A stretch of 20,051 nucleotides of DNA from Clostridia bacterium. GTDB taxonomy: Bacteria > Bacillota > Clostridia > Oscillospirales > CAG-272. Made by a program: the position numbers and the translations under genes. This document shows positions 7,396-14,157 of this stretch, piece by piece. The stretch lies in contig CAAGGQ010000193.1 of assembly GCA_900769475.1 (NCBI GenBank), forward strand, positions 1 to 20,051, read 5' to 3'. The notes beneath the pieces were generated by a model that was not told where the DNA came from, ran no database searches, and worked only from the letters and a program-made list of their open reading frames with translations. Numbering within the stretch: the first letter of the stretch is position 1; each line of letters begins with the position of its first letter.

Positions 7396-9543
7396 ATGGA
7401 TAAGAAATTAGAAGTAAAGAATCTGCAAATATCATTCCGTACGCAAGGTGGAATCTTAAAGGCCGTTCGCAACATCTCCTTTGATCTTTACAAGGGCGAA
7501 ACGTTGGCCATCGTTGGTGAATCCGGCTCGGGAAAATCCGTAACCAGTAAAGCGATTATGGGTATTCTGGCCGGCAACTCCATCGTGGAGGGCGGCGAGA
7601 TCTTATATGATGGACAGGATTTACTTAAAATTTCGGAGGAAGATTTTCACAAGCTCCGTGGTGACAAGGTAGCAATGATCTTCCAGGATCCGATGTCGAG
7701 CCTGAACCCGATCATGCGCGTTGGTCAGCAGCTGACCGAGGCCATGATCCTCAAGGCAAAGACCGGAAAAAAGAACGCAAAGCACGCGTTCAACTCTATG
7801 CTCAAGCTTTTGGGCGATAACATCAATGCAGCCAATGCCGAGACCGGTGTTGAGGCTGCGGCAGACGTTGCGGCAAAGCTGAAGAAGTTTGATACCTTCT
7901 GCATTACCGCCATTAAAATCGAGCGTGAATTCAACGAGGCATACGGAAACGCGATCCAGCTGGACGTGGATCTGGAAAACGCCATTCTGATGCTGAAGAA
8001 GCAGAGAAAGCTGGACGTTGGTGCCGAGCTGAAGCTCTTTAAGAAGCTCTTTGTACAGTCTTACAATCCTTACGTGATCGTAGACGGTCCCGAGGCAAAC
8101 GAGCAGCTGAGCAACCTTGCCTCCATGTACGCCAACCGCAAGACGTTGGACCGTCAAAAGCTGTTGACCTCTCTGGAGGATCTCTCAACCTTTGTAAAAG
8201 CCGCCATTGCTAAGGAAACTCCCAACTTCTTTACCCTGGGTTACTATATGATGGCAAGACCCGGCGAGGATCTGAGCAAGATGGATATCGCCGAGATGAA
8301 CCGCATGACCCGCAAGTTCTTGGACGAGGACTTCCTCTTCGACTTTATCGCAACCGCCGAGAAGGGTGTTGCTTATTCTCACAAGAAGTCGATCGCTCAA
8401 AAGAAGGCTCTGCTGGCCGATCTTCAAGAGGCTCTGGAGTACTTCAAGGCAGGCAAGATCGAGGAAGACAAGGCCAAGGCATATCATAAGGATCTTTCCG
8501 CCAAGGTGGCAAAGGCTCTGGATCGCTTGAACGTGAAAAAGGCAAGCGTGGAGTACGTCTTCCACTCTGCTCTGGAAAATGCCATTGAAGAATATTTCAA
8601 GGGCGTAAAGCGGAATCCCATTGAAGAAAAGGTCTACCTCAAGAACAAGCAAAAATACGATGCTATCATTGCCAAGGGACAGGAGCCCGATTGGGTACTG
8701 GCTCCCCAGGTGGTGATTGATCTGGACCTCAAGCTTTCCAACATCTGCAAGGTGATCGAAAGCCTGTACAACCACTACAATGAGGACATTGAAAAGGATG
8801 CCTCCTTTGACGTGAACGCCAGCGTGGTGGATATCATTGATTTCTTTAAGGATCAGGCGTCCAAGTTCGTTGTAAAGATGAACAAGCGCATTGCCAAGGC
8901 CAAGGCCATTAAGCTGTTGGAGGAAGTAGGTATTCCCGAGCCAAAGACTCGGTTTAACCAGTTCCCCTTCGAGTTCTCGGGCGGTATGCGGCAGAGAATC
9001 GTAATTGCGATCGCCCTTTCCGCAAACCCCGATATTCTCATTTGTGACGAGCCTACCACGGCACTGGACGTTACCATCCAGGCACAGATCCTGGAGCTGA
9101 TCAACGTGATCAAAAAGGAGAGAAACCTTTCGGTGATCTTCATTACCCACAACATGGGCGTGGTTGCCAATATGGCCGACCGTATTGCCGTAATGTATGC
9201 GGGCAAGATCGTGGAGCACGGTACCGCTGAGGAGATCTTCTACGAGCCCGCGCATCCCTATACCTGGGCCCTGCTCAGCAGTATGCCTGACCTGCATACC
9301 ACCGAGCGTCTGGAGTCGATCCCCGGAACGCCTCCCAACATGATCTATCCTCCCAAGGGCGATGCCTTTGCGGCCAGAAACAAGTATGCTCTGGAGATCG
9401 ATTTCGAAATGGAGCCTCCGCTCTTCGAGGTTTCTCCTACTCACTATGCCGCAACTTGGTTGCTGCATCCCAACGCTCCCAAGGTAGAAATGCCTCAGCT
9501 GATCAAGTCGCGTATTGAACGTTTGAAGAAGGAGAGAGAATGA
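7396..9543 (+). CDS. oppD: Opp-type ABC importer ATPase, OppD subunit with large helical insertion
   Basis: A cytoplasmic ATPase that powers the importer. The ATG at 7396 is chosen because it follows AAAGGA (7378-7383) and gives the normal OppD N-terminus MDKKLEVKNLQISF; the upstream TTG (7360) and ATG (7384) would place the start inside or before the ribosome site. The protein is 715 residues against about 330-360 usually. Walker A is GESGSGKS (41-48), the Q-loop Gln is at 97, the signature SGGMR at 528-532, Walker B ends DE at 551-552, and the switch His is at 585. Between the Q-loop region and the signature (about 118-494) sits an extra charged, Lys/Glu/Leu-rich, apparently helical segment with no second Walker motif. 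The C-terminal tail (IPGTPPNMIYPPKGDAF, then HYAATWLLHP) is the Firmicutes OppD type. One base separates its stop from oppF. Confidence 0.92.
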   Translation: MDKKLEVKNLQISFRTQGGILKAVRNISFDLYKGETLAIVGESGSGKSVTSKAIMGILAGNSIVEGGEILYDGQDLLKISEEDFHKLRGDKVAMIFQDPMSSLNPIMRVGQQLTEAMILKAKTGKKNAKHAFNSMLKLLGDNINAANAETGVEAAADVAAKLKKFDTFCITAIKIEREFNEAYGNAIQLDVDLENAILMLKKQRKLDVGAELKLFKKLFVQSYNPYVIVDGPEANEQLSNLASMYANRKTLDRQKLLTSLEDLSTFVKAAIAKETPNFFTLGYYMMARPGEDLSKMDIAEMNRMTRKFLDEDFLFDFIATAEKGVAYSHKKSIAQKKALLADLQEALEYFKAGKIEEDKAKAYHKDLSAKVAKALDRLNVKKASVEYVFHSALENAIEEYFKGVKRNPIEEKVYLKNKQKYDAIIAKGQEPDWVLAPQVVIDLDLKLSNICKVIESLYNHYNEDIEKDASFDVNASVVDIIDFFKDQASKFVVKMNKRIAKAKAIKLLEEVGIPEPKTRFNQFPFEFSGGMRQRIVIAIALSANPDILICDEPTTALDVTIQAQILELINVIKKERNLSVIFITHNMGVVANMADRIAVMYAGKIVEHGTAEEIFYEPAHPYTWALLSSMPDLHTTERLESIPGTPPNMIYPPKGDAFAARNKYALEIDFEMEPPLFEVSPTHYAATWLLHPNAPKVEMPQLIKSRIERLKKERE

Positions 9544-9544
9544 T

Positions 9545-10621
9545 ATGGAAAAAGAAGTTTTGTTAAGTGTCAAAAATCTCCAACAGTATTTCAAGATGGG
9601 CAAGCGCGAGCTGAAGGCGGTGGATAACGTTAGCTTTGACATCTTCAAGGGCGAGGTTTTCGGCCTGGTAGGTGAATCGGGCTGCGGTAAGACCACCACC
9701 GGTCGTTCCATCATTCGTTTGTACGATATCACCGGTGGCTCGGTGTACTACAAGGGTCAGCGCATCTGCGCCGGTACCCGTAGCTACAAGGACGCCATCA
9801 AGCAGGCGCGTAAGGACTACGCTGCGAAGAAGATCACCAAAGAACAGTTGGATGAGATCGTTGCTAAGAACCGTGCCGAGATCAAATCGGCCGTGGCCGA
9901 TCACAACAAGTGGAACCGCACCAAGGGTGAGAATCTGACCAACGAGATCCAGATGATCTTCCAGGATCCCATTGCTTCTCTGGACCCCCGTATGACCGTA
10001 CGCGATATCATCGCCGAAGGTCTGATCATCCGCGGTATCAAGGATCAGGAATATATCGATCAGCAGGTGTACAAGATCCTGGAGACTGTAGGTCTGGTAC
10101 AGGAGCACGCTTCCCGTTACCCCCACGAGTTCTCGGGCGGTCAGCGTCAGCGTATCGGTATTGCCCGCGCGGTGATCATGAACCCTGAGTTGATCATTGC
10201 CGATGAGCCGATCTCGGCTCTGGACGTTTCCATCCAGGCACAGGTGATCAATCTGTTGAATGAGCTAAGCGCGAAGATGGGTCTGACCATCCTCTTCATT
10301 GCTCATGACCTGGCGGTGGTAAAATATTTCTCCAACCGTATTGCGGTAATGTACTTTGGTAAGATCGTGGAGCTTGCAACCAGTGACGAGCTGTTTGCGC
10401 ACCCCTTCCATCCTTACACCCGCTCGCTTCTTTCGGCTATTCCGCTTCCCGATCCCATTACCGAGAAGAATCGGAAGAGAATTGTTTACAATCCCATGCT
10501 GGACCACAACTACTCCGTAGAGGGGCCCACCATGCAGGAGGTCTATCCCGGCCACTATGTAAACTGCAACACCGAGGAGCTTGAAAAATACCGTAAGGAA
10601 TATTTGGAAGCAACGAAATGA
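9545..10621 (+). CDS. oppF: Opp-type ABC importer ATPase, OppF subunit
   Basis: This is the partner ATPase, 358 residues. Walker A is GESGCGKT (43-50), the Q-loop Gln is at 140, the signature SGGQR at 197-201, Walker B ends DE at 220-221 and the switch His is at 254. Walker A to Q-loop is about 46 residues longer than usual because of a charged segment at about 77-128 (starting AGTRSYKDAIKQARKDY). The tail, with VEGPTMQEVYPGHYV near the end, resembles OppF proteins of Gram-positive bacteria and lacks the four-cysteine cluster of enterobacterial DppD/DppF. The gene starts one base after the oppD stop, and its own stop overlaps the next start by four bases (ATGA), so translation is coupled on both sides. 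Confidence 0.93.
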   Translation: MEKEVLLSVKNLQQYFKMGKRELKAVDNVSFDIFKGEVFGLVGESGCGKTTTGRSIIRLYDITGGSVYYKGQRICAGTRSYKDAIKQARKDYAAKKITKEQLDEIVAKNRAEIKSAVADHNKWNRTKGENLTNEIQMIFQDPIASLDPRMTVRDIIAEGLIIRGIKDQEYIDQQVYKILETVGLVQEHASRYPHEFSGGQRQRIGIARAVIMNPELIIADEPISALDVSIQAQVINLLNELSAKMGLTILFIAHDLAVVKYFSNRIAVMYFGKIVELATSDELFAHPFHPYTRSLLSAIPLPDPITEKNRKRIVYNPMLDHNYSVEGPTMQEVYPGHYVNCNTEELEKYRKEYLEATK

Positions 10622-11013
10622 AATCGATAAAAAAGTATTTAATTACACTGCTTATTGGTTTTTCAATGGTGGCGTTGATCGTTTGGGGAAAGGATCTGTT
10701 TGTGCAGACCGATCCTAAGGTGATTTTTCACATTTTGTGCGACGCTTTCTTTGCAGTTGGCGTTGTGATCACCAGTGCCGGATTGCTGGTGTTTTCCAGC
10801 AACGAGGGAACCTTCGACGCGCTGATTTACGGCGTAAGCTCCTTTGTGAATATGTTTCGTATTCACCATAAGGAGAAAAAATACGAGACTTTCTACGATT
10901 ACCGTGTGGCTAAGGCCGAGAAAAAGTTTTCCTTTGGATTTCTTTTGATCTGTGGACTCTTCCTCTTAGCTGTGTCCCTGGGAATGTATATGCTGTATCG
11001 CCGTTATGCTTAA
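10618..11013 (+). CDS. Small membrane protein, DUF3899-like
   Basis: A 131-residue protein with three predicted membrane helices at about residues 7-24, 35-59 and 104-127, and a charged cytoplasmic-type segment (RIHHKEKKYETFYDYRVAKAEKK) between the second and third. The central block HILCDAFFAVGVV, then LLVFSSNEGTFDALIYG, resembles DUF3899 proteins of Firmicutes, whose function is not known to me. The start codon lies within the oppF stop (ATGA), so it is translated with the importer and is the last gene of the operon, followed by a strong terminator. It could be an accessory or assembly factor of the importer; that rests only on position. Confidence 0.75.
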   Translation: MKSIKKYLITLLIGFSMVALIVWGKDLFVQTDPKVIFHILCDAFFAVGVVITSAGLLVFSSNEGTFDALIYGVSSFVNMFRIHHKEKKYETFYDYRVAKAEKKFSFGFLLICGLFLLAVSLGMYMLYRRYA

Positions 11014-11014
11014 A

Positions 11015-11056
11015 AAAAAAGATCCTTCAAGGAATGTTCCTTGAAGGATCTTTTTT
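11015..11056. terminator. Bidirectional terminator between the Opp operon and the AraC gene
   Basis: A 20-bp perfect inverted repeat, arms 11015-11034 and 11037-11056, with six A on the outer left and six T on the outer right. It therefore forms a GC-containing stem followed by a U-run on either strand. It ends the operon on the plus strand and the convergent regulator gene, whose stop codon is at 11058-11060, on the minus strand. Confidence 0.92.
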
Positions 11057-11057
11057 A

Positions 11058-12287
11058 TCACGATTGCTTCGTGGTTGCGCGGTAGTCCTTTGGGGACAGG
11101 CCCATTTGCTTTTTGAAAATCTTGGAGAAATATTGCACGTCCAGGATACCGCAATGCAGAGCCACCGTTTGGATCTGGAGCTGGGTGGTGGCCAGGAGGT
11201 GGGCGGCGTGGGAGATGCGCTTTTCCCGAATGTATTCCGATACCGTCTTTCCGGTCTCCTTCTTAAAAATGGTGGAAAGATAGCCGTCGCTCAGGCTCTG
11301 GCTCTCGGCCAGGGTGTGCAGGGTTAGATCTGCTGTGAGATCCGAGTCGATGATCAGCATGGCCTTTTGCACCACCGGGGAAAACTGCTTCATGGTGTGC
11401 TTTCGCACCAGGCGGCAGTAGGTGCAAAACATCTCTCGCATCAGGGCAGGGCACTCGGAAACCGAGAACATCTGCTCGATCTTAAAGGCAAATTGGGTGG
11501 AGACCCGATCAAGATACACGGGATGAACTCCTCCGCTTTCCGCAGCCTTGCGCAAAAGGGTATTCATAATAATGCAGTAGTTCTGGGCGTTACGCAGGGG
11601 ATCTGCCACCCGCTTTTCAAAGGGGTCAGCGGTAAAGGCCGCGAGCAACTGCTTCTCCTTGTGGAGCTGTCCCAGACTTACGGCGCGGATCAGCTCGTTT
11701 TCAAAGTGATAGCGGTGCTCCATGGCCTTCATATTTACCAGGATGTCGCTAAAGCGTTCTCCACCGGAGGGCTCGTTGAACAGGGCACCGGAAAGTAAAT
11801 GTTCCTTTTCTACCTCCACCACAGAGAAGGAAGTGGTATTCCAAGCGCGCTCACAAAAACTATCGATCATGGTAAAGAGGGGACTGCTCTCCGAGAGAAT
11901 GGGGAGCCCCAGATAGTATTCGGCCAAGTACGTTCGGCTTTTGGGGGAGAGGTGATGCTGTTCAGCCAGCAACAACAGATCCTCTTCGGAAATGGCGGAG
12001 GTCAGATAGGGACCAATCAAAAGCAGAGGCGTGGGCGAGGGGGAGGGAAGAAGAAGGAACAGATAATGCCGCAGAAGGGAATCGGAGAGCTTGTAGAGGG
12101 TCTTGGATTCCGCCTTGGCGAGAAGCTGATGCAGGCGGTGCTCTCTTTGGGGGGCGGAAGCCTCTCCAAACTCGTTGGCTTGGAGAACCGGTGTGTTTTG
12201 CAAATCCTCAAAGGAAAGTGTCGCGGCTTGCAGGCGGTTTTTTTTCAGAACGTCACACAAAAATAGCAATTCGTTTTGATGATCCAT
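11058..12287 (-). CDS. AraC-family transcriptional regulator
   Basis: A 409-residue cytoplasmic regulator. The C-terminal ~100 residues (from about 308) hold the two helix-turn-helix units of the AraC/XylS domain: LTLHTLAESQSLSDGYLSTIFKKETG, then IQTVALHCGILDVQYFSKIFKKQMGLSPKDYR. The N-terminal ~300 residues include LLLIGPY and, before the DNA-binding part, DPLRNAQNYCIIMNTLLRKAAESGGVHPVYLDR, a block I recall from many Firmicutes AraC regulators of sugar genes. This N-terminal part is the presumed ligand sensor. GGGAG lies 6 bases before the ATG, and a good promoter is at 12344-12372. The gene is divergent from the GPH symporter gene, which makes that gene and the GH2 behind it the likely targets; the inducer is unknown. 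Confidence 0.9.
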   Translation of the reverse strand: MDHQNELLFLCDVLKKNRLQAATLSFEDLQNTPVLQANEFGEASAPQREHRLHQLLAKAESKTLYKLSDSLLRHYLFLLLPSPSPTPLLLIGPYLTSAISEEDLLLLAEQHHLSPKSRTYLAEYYLGLPILSESSPLFTMIDSFCERAWNTTSFSVVEVEKEHLLSGALFNEPSGGERFSDILVNMKAMEHRYHFENELIRAVSLGQLHKEKQLLAAFTADPFEKRVADPLRNAQNYCIIMNTLLRKAAESGGVHPVYLDRVSTQFAFKIEQMFSVSECPALMREMFCTYCRLVRKHTMKQFSPVVQKAMLIIDSDLTADLTLHTLAESQSLSDGYLSTIFKKETGKTVSEYIREKRISHAAHLLATTQLQIQTVALHCGILDVQYFSKIFKKQMGLSPKDYRATTKQS

Positions 12288-12343
12288 TGTAATCTCCCGG
12301 CCACAGGGTGGCTCTTTTGCGCAATTTTTCCAATGTTACCCCT

Positions 12344-12372
12344 ATTATACCATGATTTTTGTTTATTTACAA
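12344..12372 (-). promoter_or_regulatory. Promoter of the AraC-family regulator gene
   Basis: On the minus strand the -35 hexamer TTGTAA (12372-12367) and -10 hexamer TATAAT (12349-12344) are separated by 17 bases, with TGG immediately before the -10 as an extended element. Transcription would start near 12337, about 50 bases before the ATG. The consensus quality suggests the regulator is made without needing an activator. Confidence 0.72.
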
Positions 12373-12392
12373 CATATTATTTCTCGAAATCT

Positions 12393-12421
12393 AAAAAAAA
12401 TACAAAAAAATATGAAAAAAA
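12393..12421. promoter_or_regulatory. Phased A-tracts in the divergent control region
   Basis: Three A-tracts occupy 12393-12400 (8 A), 12404-12410 (7 A) and 12415-12421 (7 A), starting exactly 11 bases apart. A-tracts in phase with the helical turn are known to bend DNA and can also serve as UP elements. They lie between the two divergent promoters, directly upstream of the plus-strand promoter and about 20 bases upstream of the minus-strand -35. Confidence 0.6.
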
Positions 12422-12447
12422 TACTCACGGTGTTTTCGAAAAGGATT

Positions 12448-12453
12448 TATAAT
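12448..12453 (+). promoter_or_regulatory. -10 element of the GPH symporter promoter, poor -35
   Basis: TATAAT is a perfect -10 hexamer, but 16-18 bases upstream there is only TCACGG-like sequence, far from TTGACA. A strong -10 with no -35 is typical of activator-dependent promoters such as those served by AraC-family proteins. The palindrome TTTTCGAAAA (12433-12442) sits between the two positions. The leader would be about 85 bases and contains an A/T-rich stem (12497-12505 with 12509-12517) before the ribosome site AGAGG (12531-12535). Confidence 0.5.
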
Positions 12454-12543
12454 AAAGATGGCACAATTCGTTCTTCTCCCCGATAGCAAACTCTGTAAAT
12501 TTTTTTTGAAAAAATTTAAATAAAACAAAAAGAGGAAACCATC

Positions 12544-14013
12544 ATGAGAAAAGAAAAACACTTGGATGCAAACGGCCATCGCGCGTTTGGCATAAGAGAC
12601 AGTATTTCTTATGCGGCCGGCGACCTTGGCTGTAACATGAGCTTTGCCCTCAAGGGCACCATGGCATTGTTCTGGACCCAGGTTATGGGTATGAGTGCGT
12701 GGTACTCCCTGCTTCTGATCATCGTTCAGTTCTGGGATGCCATCAACGACCCCCTTATTGGATCGATGATCGATGCCGACAAGCACAAATATCGGAGAAA
12801 CAAATTCCTCCAGTATATTTGGGTTGGCTCCATTGGTTTGATTGTTGGCGGCGCTTGCTGCTTCCTGCCGTTCCCCGGCGCTCCCGTATGGGCGAAGTTT
12901 ATCATCTTCATTGCCGGCTACGTGGTATGGGACGCCTTCTACACCATTGCCAACGTTCCCTACGGCTCTCTGCTTTCCCTGATCTCCAAGGAACCTGCCG
13001 ACAGAGCCTCTCTCTCCGCATGGCGTTCCATCGGCTCCATGGTTGGTAACATGCTGCCCATGGTGATCCTGCCCTTCCTTATTTACAATGAGGACGAGTC
13101 CCTGAACGGAAACATGGTATTTGTTGCCGCTCTGGTGATGGGCGTTCTGGGCTTCTTCTGCTTCCAGTTCATGATCAAGAACACTGAGATCCGCGTGGAT
13201 ACCGATACCAAGGTGAGCGAGGATGCTCCCAAGTTCAACGTGTTCCAGGCGCTTGGAAACTTTGTAAAGAACCGTCCCGCCGTTGGCGCAACCATTGCCG
13301 CTATGGGTATGTTCATTGGTATGCAGGGCGCGACCACTGCCGTTTCGGTGACCTTCCAGATCTACTTCAAGAATACCGAGATCTCGGGTATCGTTCAGCT
13401 CTTTGCTATGATCCCCATTCTCGTATTTACTCCTCTTGCCCGCAAGATGGTTGTAAAGTACGGTAAAAAAGAACTCTCCATGGTGGGCGCAATCTGCTCC
13501 ATCATTGGCGGTCTGGGACTCTTTATCATCACTCCCGACAACATAAATCTGGACCTCCTGATTTACATTCTCTGCCAGCTGGTGTATAGCCTTGGTCTGG
13601 GTATCTACTCTACGGTATCCTGGGCAATGATGGGCGACGCCATCGACTACAACGAGTGGAAGACCGGCAAGAGAGAAGAGGGCGTGGTATATTCGTTGCA
13701 CTCCTTCTTCCGTAAGCTGGCACAGGGCGTAGGTCCTGCAGTGGCTCTCCTTATTATGCAGGGCATGGGTTATGTAAACAACGCCATTGATCCCGACACC
13801 GGTGCTGCCTACATCGACGTTACCAAGCTTTCCTGGGAATTTGCCGTGGAGCTTCGTACCCTGGTTGCCATCCTCTTCCTGGTGGCTGCCGTGATGCAGT
13901 TTATTGGTCTGGGACTCATTTATAACCTGGATAAAAAGACCCTTGCAAGAATGAACGCCGAGCTTGGCCGTGGTGAGGATGCTTCCTCTGTTGCTCAGCC
14001 CTCCGCGGAATAA
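12544..14013 (+). CDS. GPH-family (MelB-like) sugar:cation symporter
   Basis: A 489-residue membrane transporter of the glycoside-pentoside-hexuronide family, which imports sugars or uronides with Na+ or H+. After a short cytoplasmic N-terminus comes YAAGDLGCNMSFALKG, then the family motif FWDAINDPLIGSMID. D65 and D69 in it correspond to the cation-site aspartates of MelB helix II. YTIANVPYGSLLSLIS and DRASLSAWRS follow, and the C-half has MMGDAIDYNEWKTGKREEGVVYSLHSFFRKLAQG, a conserved GPH stretch. About twelve helices are expected. Its position before a GH2 enzyme indicates that it supplies that enzyme with a glycoside, galactoside or glucuronide. The adjacent divergent AraC gene is the likely regulator. 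AGAGG is 8 bases before the ATG. Confidence 0.9.
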   Translation: MRKEKHLDANGHRAFGIRDSISYAAGDLGCNMSFALKGTMALFWTQVMGMSAWYSLLLIIVQFWDAINDPLIGSMIDADKHKYRRNKFLQYIWVGSIGLIVGGACCFLPFPGAPVWAKFIIFIAGYVVWDAFYTIANVPYGSLLSLISKEPADRASLSAWRSIGSMVGNMLPMVILPFLIYNEDESLNGNMVFVAALVMGVLGFFCFQFMIKNTEIRVDTDTKVSEDAPKFNVFQALGNFVKNRPAVGATIAAMGMFIGMQGATTAVSVTFQIYFKNTEISGIVQLFAMIPILVFTPLARKMVVKYGKKELSMVGAICSIIGGLGLFIITPDNINLDLLIYILCQLVYSLGLGIYSTVSWAMMGDAIDYNEWKTGKREEGVVYSLHSFFRKLAQGVGPAVALLIMQGMGYVNNAIDPDTGAAYIDVTKLSWEFAVELRTLVAILFLVAAVMQFIGLGLIYNLDKKTLARMNAELGRGEDASSVAQPSAE

Positions 14014-14046
14014 TCCATAAACGCAGGGCTCTGCCCCCACGCTTTT

Positions 14047-14085
14047 GGCGCCCGACAGGCCTTTGCCCGGTCGGGCGCCGCTTTT
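14047..14085 (+). terminator. Terminator after the GPH symporter gene
   Basis: GGCGCCCGAC (14047-14056) pairs with GTCGGGCGCC (14070-14079), with an additional inner GGC/GCC pairing (14058-14060 with 14065-14067) around CTTT, followed by GCTTTT. The stem is very GC-rich. It lies 72 bases before the GH2 ribosome site, so GH2 either depends on read-through or has its own promoter. No convincing promoter was found in 14086-14140; TTGGCT (14101) with CATTAT (14124) at 17 bases is only a weak candidate. Confidence 0.78.
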
Positions 14086-14157
14086 GAAGAAAATTTAAAA
14101 TTGGCTTAATAATTTTGTTGTATCATTATCCTAACAACGCAGAAGGAGACGCTCGAT

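Noticed and set aside
9310..9480. Loss of the four-cysteine [4Fe-4S] motif in the C-terminal tail of OppD (GDAF, ARNKY, EID and ATW in place of cysteine-containing positions)
   Set aside because: Firmicutes OppD/AmiE-type proteins normally have this cysteine-free tail; it is a subfamily trait and not a defect.
12431..12444. Catabolite-response (cre) site at TGTTTTCGAAAAGG
   Set aside because: It has the central CG and partial symmetry but does not fit the cre consensus well enough; it is better listed as an unexplained palindrome.
14101..14129. Promoter for GH2 (TTGGCT, 17 bases, CATTAT)
   Set aside because: Both hexamers match poorly; it may exist because a terminator precedes GH2, but it cannot be supported beyond a weak candidate.
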